Part shown: piece by piece, positions 1 through 11,225 of the stretch
Position numbering within the stretch: the first letter of the stretch is position 1
Layout of the letters: the number at the start of each line of letters is the position of its first letter
NCBI GenBank assembly: GCA_018292915.2
Contig: JACVVK020000330.1
Location: forward strand, 622,001 to 686,000
From: Batillaria attramentaria
Taxonomy: Eukaryota; Mollusca; Gastropoda; Batillariidae
DNA: 64,000 nucleotides
Reading direction: 5' to 3'
Program-made: the position numbers and the translations under genes
The notes under the pieces: model-generated
Databases searched by the model: none
What the model saw: the letters and a program-made list of their open reading frames with translations, nothing else
What the model was told of the DNA's origin: nothing

Positions 1-524
1 TTATTATTGTAATTCTAGGGATCAATAAATGTCTTATCTTCCGTCATCTCATCTCGTCTCGTTTTTGTCAAAATCACGCCACGTGCTATACGCCATTACG
101 TCTGTACGTGTATAGGCGGCTGTGTGTCACGACGGTCCTTGTTGCAACGGCAGTGTCTTGCTGCACGTGCTTAAAGATCCAAGCTCCCAACAAAAAGCTT
201 TCTGAAGTGTGAAAAAAATTTATAGAGTCGACCGTGCAAGCACAGTCAACTCTGTAACAGTTGCAGAGTTCACACATTGTCAAGAAACCGCGACAAAACC
301 GTGCCGAAAAACTGCCCCCACTTCCTGTCGGGGTCCGTCCACGCTACTGTGCACATCTCCGTGCAGTGGTTATCCGTCTGTGCGGTGGTCATCACAGCAG
401 CCGTGATCGAGTCAGTACTGTCCGCAGTGACCCCCATACAAGTCGTGTCACTTTTGAATTGGTCAGTGTCGCTCGTATGCCGTGCTGTCGCTGTCAGAAT
501 GGCGCAACAAATGTTCACGGCAAG

Positions 525-657
525 TTTTTTTGTTTTTGTTTTGTTTTTGTTTTTGTTGTTGTTGTTGTTGTTTTGTTTTGTTTTTGTTTGTTTGTTGTTG
601 TTTTTTGTTTTTTGTTGTTTTGTTGTTGTTGTTTTTTTTTTGGGGGGGGGGGGGATT
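525..657. repeat. T/G-rich low-complexity tract ending in poly-G
   Basis: Irregular TTTTG/TTG repeats run into about a dozen G. They produce long low-complexity reading frames on both strands that should not be read as genes. A similar tract of about 500 bp lies at 47868-48358. Confidence 0.9.
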
Positions 658-1221
658 TGCCAAAATGTGTGAGAAATGAAGAGCTCGCGGGCACTCAGAT
701 TTGCCAAGCGCGTTTTATCGGCAACAACATCTCCAAATTTGCGGTTTTACTTTTGGTTCTGCAACCTCGAGCTGAAGTGTTTACGCAAGAAACAAAATTG
801 CTTTCAAATACGTGTTTGCGCGGCGTTAAGCCCTAAATAACTAACTAACTAACTTTCAAATACGTGTACTTACCAGTAGTAGCATAGCTTGCGCCATGTC
901 AGACATCGCTCAGTCGTCTAAACGGACGTATCCGCGGCGTGGTCACATAATGAGCCGGTGTAGGATCCGGTCCGGTCCCCCCTCTGAAGCAGTCCCCCGG
1001 GGGACCAATTCGTGGCAAAAACTGCTCTATAATGGTCCCCCCTTAGACATCCAGCCTCGTTTTCGACTGGTCCCCCTGGGCGATTTTGGTCCCCCCTCGC
1101 ATCCAAAGTAGGCCCCCTCTCGAACTGGTCCCCCTCTTTTCTAACCAATGTAGAGCTATGTCAGTATTTATTTTTAACTTTATTGTTATAGTGTGTGTCA
1201 ACTCAGTAGAAAACGTGACTC

Positions 1222-1400
1222 TGGATCTCTCTCACACTCTCTCTCTCTCTCTCTCGCCCCCCACACTTTCTCTCCTCCCCCCATCTCTCAAACACACACA
1301 CACACACATTATGCACGCACGCACGCACGCGTGCACACTCACTCACGCACGCACGCACGCAAACACACACGCGCACACACACACACACACACACACACCT
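1222..1400. repeat. (CT)n, (CA)n and (ACGC)n microsatellites
   Basis: A CT run is followed by CA blocks with interspersed GCAC units. Reading frames over it give only Thr/His/Leu/Ser or Cys/Val repeats. Confidence 0.95.
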
Positions 1401-1483
1401 CTTTCGTTATATGTATAATTATTTTCATTTTTGTACAGAGATGTTATTCAAGATGATCTTGAACTGGGTCAAGGTTACAGTGT

Positions 1484-1675
1484 CAAATCTAAACTTTTAA
1501 AAGTGATTTAACTTCGTAGATTTGCCGTTCTATGTAGCCTATACTTTTGTTTTTTTTATTTTCTCTTCTTTTTTTTTTGTGGGATGAGGAAACGGTCGCC
1601 ACTAAAAAACAAAAGTATAGGCTACATAGAACGGCAAATCTACGAAGTTAAATCACTTTTAAAAGTTTAGATTTG
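1484..1675. repeat. Perfect 72-bp inverted repeat with a 48-bp loop
   Basis: Positions 1484-1555 and 1604-1675 are exact reverse complements by eye (1484 pairs with 1675). The loop carries a tract with GTGGGATGAG and AACGGTCGCCAC, repeated in direct orientation just outside the right arm (about 1676-1727). The structure is therefore a hairpin plus a duplicated flank. Confidence 0.9.
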
Positions 1676-2989
1676 TTTTCTCTTTTCTTTTATTTATTTT
1701 TTTTGTGGGATGAGAAAACGGTCGCCACGCTTCTTGACACGTCACGTGACTCGTGTCAAACATGCCTATAATTATAAGTACACGACAATTCATTCCGTAC
1801 TTGGGCCACCGAGGTTGAGATATTTGCTGCAGCCACCCTCTTGGACACGCCCGTGTATGTGTTCACAAGAGAGGCTCCAGGCCGACAACCTAGGTGGCTG
1901 AAATACGGGCCAGTTTGGCAATCGGCCCCATTGAAAACAGACAGAGTAATTTATATAATGAATCTTGGACATCACTTTGCTCCTGTTTTTTGTGTCACTC
2001 CTTAGACCAGAACTGTTAGTCTTCTGCTGTTTTTGTTGTTTCAAGGGTCATGATTTGAGACACTGGTACTCAGTCTTGACTGTCTACTTGAAGTACGCTG
2101 AAAGCCAAAGGTGGCAACTAGTTTTCATGTCATGGACACTTACTTAATTTTGAAGAAATATTTTTTCTATGGCGTTGTATAGAAAATATTAGATACTTGG
2201 TCTTTGATGTTATTCTCTAAATGCTATTTCCAGTTTAAAAAAATGACAGGAAATGTGGACAGCAAAAAAGAACCAATGCAAAAAAACAACTGAAAGAAAC
2301 AAGAACACAACCAAACAAATATATCTCACACACACAAAAATAACAACAAGCACATAAATCGGAAAAAAAGAATAAAAATGTTCCTATGGCCCTGTGCTTT
2401 TGGGGACAATAAAGTTTTGTAACAATAAAGTTAAAAATAAATACTGACATAGCTCTACATGGTTAGAAAAGAGGGGGACCAGTTCGAGAGGGGGCCTATT
2501 ATGGATGCGAGGGGGGACCAAAATCGCCCAGGGGGACCAGTCGAAAACGAGGCTGGATGTCTAAGGGGGGGACCATTATAGAGCAGTTTTTGCCACGAAT
2601 TGGTCCCCCGGGGGACTACTTCAGAGGGGGGACCGGACCGGATGCTACACCGGGTTGCACGGGATGTGCACAATAGCGTGGACGGACCCCGACAGGAAGT
2701 GGGGACAATTTATTGGCACGGTTTTGTCGCTGTTTCTGGACACTGTGTGGACTCTGCAACTGTCACAGAGTTGACTGTGCTTGCACGATTGACTCTGTAA
2801 AAAAAAATTCACACTTCGGAAAGCTTTTTGTTGGGAGCTTAGATCTTTAAGGCGATACTGTGTGCACGGTGTCGCAGTGAACACGAGCAGCTCTCACTCC
2901 TGGCGGACCTATTCTACTTACGATCACACGATACACAAGCAGCACCTCGGTCATCATTCCCTCATCATTCCATCGACTGCCTGCTTGAC

Positions 2990-3450
2990 AAGCGTAAGGA
3001 CACAAAATGGCCGTGGGGTCATGTTTGGTGTTTGTTTGAGGTACCCTGTTTGGCGAGTGTGCTAGTCTGTGGTGATTTTTGTTGTCATGAAAAGGCGTGA
3101 TTTTCGTGTTACGTAGATCAAGGTGCATGGCAGACGGTCACAAAAAGAGGCAAGCTGCCAGTGAAGCTGGGACTTTTTGCACAGAGGTGGGACACAAGTG
3201 AGGCAAGCTGATTTGTGTGAACTGCCTCTCTGACCTAAAGAGAAAGTGCATTATTCCAGTGAGACCTGAGAGGAAAGGAGAGACTCGATTTTTTAAAACC
3301 CCTGTCAGGTGCGTGCCTTTGAGTGGTCTGTTCACGGTAGTAAATGTTTCTAGATTGAAGCATTTTTAGGGGCGACTGTGATGCCTGAGGCTAATAGAGA
3401 ATATATAGGCATTTTGAGGCCCTGTGTAATTGTGTCCTTCACCCACACAG
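2990..3450 (+). repeat. Dispersed repeat D1, copy 1
   Basis: About 460 bp match, in reverse orientation, 11930-12390. Shared words include AAGCATTTTTAGGGG and GGACTTTTTGCAC. A shorter degenerate piece is at 44310-44410. No coding content or terminal repeats were identified. Confidence 0.8.
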
Positions 3451-3729
3451 GCATGCAAAACAGAGGCACGCAAAGAGGCAGCAGTTGACCGACAGTGGAA
3501 CTTAAAGGGGCATGGCGGGTCCTGCGTAATCCAAACCAACACTGGAACAACCTCGATGAAGACACTAGGGTGACTACGTGGGAAAGGGATGGTGCTGTTC
3601 TGGGCTTTCCCGAGCTCAGGGATACTGAATTTCACTGGACCAGACCTATTTCTACTTGTGAAAACAATGATGGGCCGGCCTTAAACGGACACGTGTTAAA
3701 CAGACTAATTCCGCGTTTGGTAAGCCAAC

Positions 3730-3900
3730 TTTGTTTTTTTTTTTACTACTCCAGTAGTGTAAGAACAGTCGGAGAATTTGAATTTCGGCCTCTCGCACAA
3801 AGTGTAAACAACATTGTACCGTATTAGGAGCTGTACTAATCATCAAGATAGAGTATTTCGAGCATGCAGGCGCACTCACTCACTGTTTCAAAACTGACTT
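3730..3900 (+). repeat. Dispersed repeat D2, partial copy
   Basis: Contains GTGTAAGAACAGTCG and AAAGTGTAAACAACATTGT. The same blocks appear at about 35235-35530 and in degenerate form at 42640-42785. It abuts FB2 here, and the 35-kb copy carries words also seen at 4210-4245, so D2 and FB2 may have travelled together. Confidence 0.65.
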
Positions 3901-5155
3901 AAGCCGGCTCTTAACTGGGCACTGCGGAGCGCCACAGTGCTGTCCGCAGTTGTGATGTTGGGGGTTTCCGCCGCTGTGGCGTCATCACAGCAACCTGGAT
4001 TTCAAATAGCCACAACTGTGACCGTGGTTTCCACAACAGATTCTGATTGGCTGTACTACGTCACTCGGCCTGCAAACCGTGCATGGCGGATCGCATTTTC
4101 AGTCGGTTTGTCACTGAGCACTGCTGTGTTCAGTTTTGTAGTTAGTGGACACACCGAGCGCAACGACTGTGGTGTGCACATGTGTGTTTCGCGCGCTGTG
4201 CCCAGTTAAGAGCGGGCTTTAGCAAAGATAGAATTAGCCCGTTTAAGCGGGCTGCTAACTGCGAGCTCACGTCGAAAGCACACGTGCCCGCACCACAGTC
4301 ACTGCGCCCGACGCGCCTACTAACTACACACTGACGGGCAAAAGATGCGGTTCCCACAGATACAACAAAAACGACGTAATTACAGTATTTACGTGTTTGT
4401 TTTACGAACTTTGGTTATACACGTAAGATGTACGACTACCCTACCTGATCAGTGTGGCCAAATGCGCCTGAAACCCATTAACAGCGTTGGTAGCTACAAT
4501 TATATCTTTGTTATCGGCATGATGTCGCTGTACAAGATTCGTCCGCCATCTTTCCGTGCTGTCAAAACACATACCTCTTCTTGTGCGGCGTGATGTTACC
4601 GCACGTGCCGGAGTTTGAAGTGGGGGCAGATGTGACATGTGCCATACTTCGGAAATTCCCCGTTTTTGATTGCGTGTCGCAGGAAAACAGCCACATCTGC
4701 GGTTACTGGGGGTCATATTAGTAGCTAAAGCGGAGCGCAACAGTGTTGTGCACACATGTGACACAGTTGTGATTTCGGGAGTTTCCGCCGCTGTGCCGTC
4801 ACCACAGCTACTGAGATTTCAAATAGCCCCAGCTGTGACTGTGGGCTCCACAACAGATTCTGACTGGCTGTGTTGCGTCACTCGGCGCGTTCCACTCGAA
4901 TCTGTTGTGGAAACCACAGTCACAACTGGGGCTATTTGAAATCTAGGTTGCTGTGATGACGCCACAGCGGCGGGTACCCCCAAAATCACAACTGTGTCAA
5001 AACTGTGGACAGCACTATGGCGCTCCGCAGTGCCCAGTTAAAACCTGCTCTTAACTTAGCACAGCGCGCGAAACACACATGTGCACATCACAGTCGTTGC
5101 GCTCGGTGTGTCTACTAACTACAAAACTGAACACAGCTGTGCTCGGTGACAGAGT
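3897..5155. mobile_element. Foldback family 2 (FB2): modular inverted-repeat cluster
   Basis: Two modules recur in both orientations. Module X (CTGTGATGACGCC, TTTCAAATAGCC, CCACAACAGATTC) occurs at 3897-4075 and 4727-4880 and inverted at 4898-5052. Module Y (CAGCGCGCGAAACACACATG, GCTCGGTGTGTCTAC) occurs inverted at 4110-4225, degenerate forward at 4245-4335, and forward at 5053-5155. The pairs 4727-4880/4898-5052 and 4110-4225/4245-4335 are local palindromes. Loose modules recur at 7645-7765 and 8035-8110. No transposase is visible. Confidence 0.7.
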
Positions 5156-5184
5156 TGCCTGGATTATCACAGTCGAAGGAGTCG

Positions 5185-5252
5185 CAGGAAAAAATGTTCA
5201 CACTTCGGAAAGCTTTTTGTTGGGGGGGGGGGGGGCTTAGATCTTTAAAGAT
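5185..5252 (-). mobile_element. FB1 terminal fragment
   Basis: Carries the FB1 terminal words CACTTCGGAAAGCTTTTTG and CTTAGATCTTTAA, interrupted by a run of G. It directly follows FB2. Confidence 0.65.
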
Positions 5253-6158
5253 CGAGAGAGGATCCGTGTGAAGCAAGCCATGCGAGATTACTGAGCGTAC
5301 GGGTGTTCCAGGGACAGAGGTACAACATGAATATCAACAACCAATATGAACTGATCTGACGTGAACTCATGGACCTTTTGAGATTCCCTTTGACAGTATT
5401 GTCAACTGACGCTCTCGGAAAGTGTAATTATTTGATAATTCGGAACTCGATACGGCAAATGGTAATACTACTATGCACAGAATGGGTTAGGGTTATACCT
5501 CGCCGCTTGAACAATATGTCTCCTCGAGAAGTTCAGACAGTGCTCTTAGAATGCTGAGTTTCCTGGGTAGGCTACGGTCATGTACTTGCAGCATTTGATT
5601 CCCTGCGAAAAGCGTTTTTGACGACTGTCGCCGATAGAACCTCTGATGCGTTTTATATCTTAAGTGTCGACCTAATTGTTTGTTCTTTTCTTTTAAGCTA
5701 TTGTCTTGGACGATACAATTCATTTGCATGTTCATCGGACGATTTTTAAGTATGAATTAGTGCATGGTATTATTTTTTGGACGTGCAGACGAGTGACAAA
5801 ATCCAAAAATTTTTGGGTTGCATTTCATTATTAGCGATTTATTTATTTTTTTATTTATTCATTCCTTTATCGTGCATTCATCTGCCCGCTCATTGAAATA
5901 AAAAAAATAATGAAAAAATAACAAAATGTGCCTAGACAAGTAACTAACACACTAAGTATATAAATAAATGAGAAAAAAAGTTTCCTAAGTTAAAAACTCA
6001 GAGGAGTTTAAAAATAAAATAATAATTAAGCATCAGATACGTTAGTGAATGTGTGTTTTTTTTGTGTTTTTTTTAATGTGTATTTCAGAAACTGGTTTCG
6101 GATTTTAAGAGAAAAAAGAAGCCAGGAGAATACAAAAAAAAAACAAATTCTGTAGCAC

Positions 6159-6160
<2 letters not shown>
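5253..6160. other. Unassigned AT-rich intergenic stretch
   Basis: No recognisable coding or RNA feature was found. The sequence grades into A/T-rich DNA with several AATAAA words but no upstream gene to go with them. Confidence 0.5.
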
Positions 6161-6241
<81 letters not shown>

Positions 6242-6268
6242 GCGCGCACGCACGCACGCACGCACGCA
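6161..6268. repeat. (CA)n then (CGCA)n microsatellite
   Basis: Roughly 40 CA units followed by several CGCA units. Confidence 0.97.
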
Positions 6269-6707
6269 CAGACAAATAAACGAAGGTAATTTTGTTCAGT
6301 AAACGTTAAAGACCGAGACGTCACATGCATGAAGAAATAAATGCATCACCTAAAAAGTTAATAGTTACTAATGGACAATTAAACGAAATATTGCACAAAA
6401 GAGACTCCTGGTGGGAAAACAGACGTAGAAAGTAAACTGTACAAAATGACTTCCGAAAGAAGACAAGTCATGCTGAGCCTTTGTATAATTCTGTGGTTCA
6501 ATGGTATTTCTCCCGCCGCGTTGAGTGTTTTAGAAGTCAGTAAGTTTCCAGCGTCTTATTCCTCATCGACTTTTCGCTTGAGGACACAACGGGAGAAAGA
6601 CGTCTCCGGCATTGAAGTGTAGGCCTAATCACTGAACGTGTATGCTTCCGAGGGGGAGAATTTTTAAGATACCAATGTTACCATTGACCAGGTTTTATAT
6701 AGAGTGG

Positions 6708-6803
6708 TTGTTTGTGGGTTTTCCGTCCTTTTCCATCACATATGGGTGATACCAAAGACGGGGCAACGATGAAAAAGCCAGCACAAATACGAACTCACGG
6801 AGG
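6708..6803 (-). mobile_element. SINE-A, internally deleted fragment
   Basis: Contains the SINE-A body words CGTCCTTTTCCA, CAAAGACGGGGCAACGATGA and AAAAGCCAGCACAAAT, then jumps to CGAACTCACG. Much of the tRNA-like head is missing. Confidence 0.75.
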
Positions 6804-6939
6804 TTTTCTATAGAAAGAAATCTGTTTTGGAACAGTTGTGCTTGTGACTATCCTAGAGATTGGTAGAGCTTCCAATACAACGCACTGATGTTTCATGGCC
6901 GTGAAAACGAGGAAGACTCAACCGTGCCCGAACGACGTC

Positions 6940-7335
6940 CGTCATGTTTACAGGCTACAGATCACAAATAGCTTCCGGGGCATGTGGTAACAACTACGCT
7001 AAATAAAGTAGAATATCTTTGCCCCTTTTTAAATTTGTGTGCAGAGTAAAAAATGGCAACCTGGTGCTTTTTGCTGGCTTTGTAAATAAGTTTCATGCCA
7101 GGTAATAGGAAAATTAGGGGAAAATAAGCCTGGCTTGTGGACTATTTGTATTCATGCGCGGCTGGCACAAGAGCCGGCAGACGACAGAGGAATGAGGGGG
7201 TGTGTGGTCTCTGCTAACATTGCCCCCCCTCCCCCCCCCCCCCCAAAAAAAAAAACTGGAATATTGGAATTTGTTGACATTTACTCTACAGATGAGTCTT
7301 TGGCTGCTGGATTTTTGTGATTTTTGTTGGTGAAT
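6940..7335 (+). repeat. Dispersed repeat D3, copy 1
   Basis: Matches 31795-32125 in reverse orientation (shared words AAAAATGGCAA, TGTGCAGAGTAAAAAATGG, GAGCCGGCAGACGAC against GAGCCAGCAGACGAC). The centre carries a C-run and an A-run. No coding content was seen. Confidence 0.75.
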
Positions 7336-7644
7336 TTTACAGCATTTCTAGGGTGTCATACGCGACGTTATGTTTAATAGGAACATATCGCGTTTTCCTG
7401 GAATTTGTATTAGTGCCACGGTGGCCTAAACGACGTCTGCTATGTTTCCCCTGTCGGTTGCTCGGCGAAACAATCAGGGGAGACAATCACATGAGACATG
7501 TTCTGTCTGCTACTAAAAAGGGTAAAAGGGGACTACACTCTGAAGTGTAGGTCCATTCGTGTTCCAATTATGCCACCATCTGTTGCGTTTTGGCTTCATT
7601 CAGTTGAACGCAAATCTGTCTGTGCAAGTATTTGTGTATGTAAG

Positions 7645-8110
7645 CCTGCTCTTAACTGGGCACAGCGCGCGAGACACACATGCGCCACACCACAGTCGCT
7701 GCGATCGGTGTGTCTACTAACTGAACAAAGGCAGCTGTGCACGGTGACGTACGCGGATCACACAATCACGATACGATACCATCCGATGCCCATAGCGTCC
7801 GCACTATGGCAAGCAGAGCTCGGAGGCGAACCGGCCGGCCTCTGTAGTGCTTAAAGATCTAAGCTCCCAACAAAAAGCTTTCCGAAGTGTGAAAAAAAAA
7901 TTTACAGAGTAGACCGTGCAAGCACAGTCAACTCTGTCACAGCTGCAGACTTCAAACAGTGTCCAGAAACCGCAACAAAACCGTGCCGAAAAACTGCCCC
8001 CAACTTCCTGTCGGGGTCCGCCCACGCTACTGTGCCCGAAATCACAACCGTGTCATATGTGAGCACAACACTGTGGCCAACGCAGTGACCAATTAAGAGC
8101 CGGCTTTAGT
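7645..8110. mobile_element. FB2 module Y, FB1 left arm, FB2 module X side by side
   Basis: 7645-7765 is FB2 module Y. 7851-8035 is a single FB1 left arm starting TTAAAGATCT. 8035-8110 is a partial inverted FB2 module X. FB1 and FB2 also touch at 5185 and therefore share insertion neighbourhoods. Confidence 0.65.
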
Positions 8111-9460
8111 GGTGTGATGCTGACACCATCAAAACAGCCGAGAACGACCTACGAGCCTGAAAATGGTGGCAGCTTCGTTCATGCACAGGACTGCTGGCCG
8201 TGGTAAGTTTATCGCATGACTTTGCAGTTAGCCTTTGTTGCTTACGCGGAGGAAAGCCCTAAATAACTAAATTGTCGCGTGACTTTGCAACTTATGGTTT
8301 TTTTTGTTTGTTTGTTTGTTTGTTTGTTTTTACTTGTGATCGCTGATGCTAACAAAACGGGATTAGTCAAGATGCCTGGGAGTTTTTATTGTTGGTGATG
8401 TTGTTAATTTGTTGTTGTTATTGTTTGTGCTACCTCGATTCAAAACTTGCTCTCAAGTATTAGCCATATTATTATGTATATTCATATGTAATCTTATAAT
8501 AAAGGCGTAACTAAAGCCAAAAGACAAAAAACCATGGCCGTGAGCCGCTAAATTTTGCACTGTTAGGTGTTTCCTTGGAAGATGGTACATACCCACCCCC
8601 ACACCTACACCCCACTCCACCCCCCCCCCCCCCCCCCCCCTCGAATGTTGGTTGTAGTTAATGTAGGACAAGGCCCCTATCCAATGACAAACAATGCACA
8701 CACGTAGGTTTTCCTGGACTAGAACAGGAGGTGCTCTCAAATTTCCTTCCTTCCTCTTCTTTGTATAATGTATTCACATACATTATCTTGATTGCCTAAA
8801 TCCCGCGAGTGACAGTGATTGGGATTGGCAGTGTCGTTCCCGAGGCAAATTCACGTGCAATCTCGACACTTGTACCAACCTAAATGAACTCATTTAAATG
8901 CTCCTTCCTTTGATAAAACAATCTGGAATCCTTTTTTTTTTAACGCATTTCGTACCGTGCACGAGTAACCAACAATTTCACTCTATTCGCTTTTGGCCCT
9001 GTATGCGAAATTCACGCAAGATTAGCGGTTCCTTAACGGTTCATATTTCAGCAAACAGGAGTAGAAAAAGTGGAACGCTCCCACTAAGCCAAACTTAAAC
9101 CCACGCAGATAGAAATGAATGATGATTTTTTTAGTGGTGGTACTGGTGCACAACCCCATAAGTACTCGGTAGGAACGGGGTTAAACGGTGCTACTCACAT
9201 TAGAGTTTATGAGAAACACGGTGCTACCATTATCAATTTACTTTCGGTCTGTCTGTGTCAACCAGAACACGAGAGGAAAAAAAAACCCGAGGGTTTCAAG
9301 CCAGAAGGTGCAATCTATGTAAATAAATAGAAAATAGATGTTACCTTCTGGTCGGGACCCCTAGAAATATGACTTCAACGTAAAAGGGTGCAGGCGTATA
9401 TTTCAGTCATGTGGCTTTGCTTGTGAGCAACTGTCGACAGTCTTTTGAAGCGAAGGATCT
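8111..9460. other. Intergenic stretch without a supported gene
   Basis: Contains (TTTG)n at about 8305-8330 and a C-run at about 8619-8640. Reading frames are short and overlap low-complexity DNA. I see no host gene. Confidence 0.5.
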
Positions 9461-9461
9461 G

Positions 9462-9533
<72 letters not shown>
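9462..9533. repeat. (TG)n microsatellite
   Basis: About 36 TG units, followed by GTTTG and G-rich sequence to about 9570. Confidence 0.97.
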
Positions 9534-9534
<1 letters not shown>

Positions 9535-9699
9535 GTGTTTGTTGTGTGTGGGTGGGGGGGGAGGGGGGGGAGGAGTGACTCCCAGATATCTTGATTGCCT
9601 AATTCCCGTGAGTGAGTGGGAATGGCAGTGTCCATTCCGAGGCAAATTCACGTGCAGACTCGACCCTTGAAGTCCACCTGCGTGCAGGTGACTTGATTA

Positions 9700-9895
9700 A
9701 ATAGAGCTAACATGATTAGCTCGAGTGGTTTACGGCGAAAGACTAACCCCTCGATGGTTCCCTTCGGCGAGGTAGCTACGCAAACAATGGAACCATCGAG
9801 GGGCTAGTCTTTCGCCGTAAACCACTCGAACTAATCATGTAAGCTGTTTATACCATGAGCATTTTCTTTTCTCTTGGAAAATCCAGTTCAGTGAT
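9700..9895. mobile_element. Small hairpin element, copy 1
   Basis: Arms of about 62 bp (about 9703-9765 and 9788-9850) are near-perfect inverted copies containing CGGCGAAAGACTA and ACCCCTCGATGGTTCC. The loop includes GGTAGCTACGCAAAC. A flank of about 45 bp (AGCATTTTCTTTTCTC) is shared with a second copy, inverted, at 16580-16738. Confidence 0.8.
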
Positions 9896-9899
9896 CCAA

Positions 9900-10740
9900 A
9901 TGCTCATTTTTGACAGACCTCTTTACAGAGACCATTCCCACAGACACCGCGAAAAGAAGTAGTTCCATTCAAAACCAGTGCGTGCTGTCTTGTTTTACGA
10001 GTTTGGCGAATAACATTAAATGTAAAGATGACACAGATGAAACGGATTGCCAACACAGTCAATTCAACCATGAAAGAAAAATTTAAATGTTTACTCTCTA
10101 CGTAGCCATATTCTTGCGCTAAATTTGTGTATCGGTGTGGAACTGGCGTCAGCCTCCGCAGCGAAGGGGGCAAAAAGTTACGCATGGGCAGATTCAAACA
10201 CATTCGACATGTATTGCAGCGATATGTCGGTCATGAAAGCGCCGAGTTTCACTTGGTGTTCACATTGTGAAGGCCATATCTTCGATTTTTCATCACGGTA
10301 GGCAGAAAACAGTCGTTCGTCTGCTCATGTGTTGCCTTGTCGTCTTTTCGTGTGTCATGCGTATGCTCGACTAGCCTCATTGGCGACGTTTTATGGCGAT
10401 GTCGGTGGCTATCTGTCTTGTTTACACGTTTCCGGGTAGCGTTTGGTTTATTGTTTTGCTGTTCTCTGCATTGTTTTTCCAAACACAGTCAACATCACCT
10501 CTTCTTCTTTTTTTTAAATCCATGTTCAGCGTTTTTAGCAGAAGGTCAGAAATCTCCATTTCAAGGTCACTGACCGATGACGTAACTTAAGTGTGTTTTT
10601 ATGAACTCGTAAAACACTGAGTGGGTTATGGAAAGTCATAACTCACACTTTCGCTCTCTGTTTCATTGCTATTCTCAAGCGTAAAGCACTGGAAGTTAAC
10701 TCACTGAAAATTTGTACTGGCGAGTGGTGTAAAGAGGGAT
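9900..10740. other. Unassigned stretch
   Basis: Frames of 75-100 codons are present on both strands with no recognisable domain, no supporting splice pattern and no paralogue in the window. I do not call a gene. Confidence 0.45.
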
Positions 10741-10754
10741 ATCTGTCATAGTGG

Positions 10755-10990
10755 TTTAAAGCGTCCGCCAGAGGGACCGGGTTCTAAATTCCTGCTGGGC
10801 AGGAATTTGGTCTGGGATTTTCCCTCACCAGTTCCAGTCAAAAATGTAACTAAGAGCTACTAACACCAAATAGGCGCAATGCCAGGAGAAGGTAGCCGGA
10901 GTACCCGAGCTGCCAAAGCTCGGGTCGTGAATTAGAGTCCTGTCTGGAAGCCACAAGTTGGTGCTGCCTTTTTCCTTGGTGTCCCGTACA
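10755..10990 (+). mobile_element. Degenerate SINE-like repeat (SINE-D)
   Basis: Shares GGTTTAAA, CTGCTGGGCAGGAATTTG-like words and a C/G-rich head with 36065-36165 on the other strand. A weak tRNA-like head suggests a decayed tRNA-derived SINE. Confidence 0.4.
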
Positions 10991-11078
10991 TCCTCGATAT
11001 GTGGTGGACAGGAACGTTAACCCTTTCACTGCCTGACACTGGGAACAAAGCTGGAACCGTCGGTGCCAGCTGTTTTTA

Positions 11079-11080
11079 CA

Positions 11081-11147
<67 letters not shown>
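11079..11147. repeat. (CA)n microsatellite
   Basis: About 33 CA units. Confidence 0.97.
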
Positions 11148-11225
11148 TACTGTCGTGAATCTTTGGAACAGATCTTTCAAAGTACTTGAACCACGAAATA
11201 TTGCGACATCCAGTAATTGTGTCCT

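Larger units (their letters stand above)
958..2648. mobile_element. Second inverted-repeat element nested inside FB1
   Basis: Arms of about 230 bp, 961-1190 and 2415-2648, are near-perfect reverse complements. They are rich in GGTCCCCC/GGGGGACC words and end toward the middle in TATTTATTTTTAACTTTATTG. The 1.2-kb centre carries CT/CA microsatellites and the hairpin at 1484-1675, with no protein of recognisable type. The position, inside a longer FB1 copy, shows an insertion into an older element. Confidence 0.7.
171..2850. mobile_element. Foldback element family 1 (FB1), copy 1, enlarged by a nested element
   Basis: The ends are inverted copies: about 171-370 on the left matches the reverse complement of about 2655-2850 on the right. 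Both begin TTAAAGATC and contain AAGCTCCCAACAAAAAGCTTT. A second full copy of about 1.03 kb lies at 51576-52608, with single-arm pieces at 7851-8035 and 5185-5252. The internal part 400-950 also matches the centre of the 51.6-kb copy in inverted orientation. This copy is longer because a second inverted-repeat element (958-2648) sits inside it. No transposase reading frame is visible, so it looks non-autonomous. Naming it a foldback element or long-TIR MITE is an inference from structure. Confidence 0.75.
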
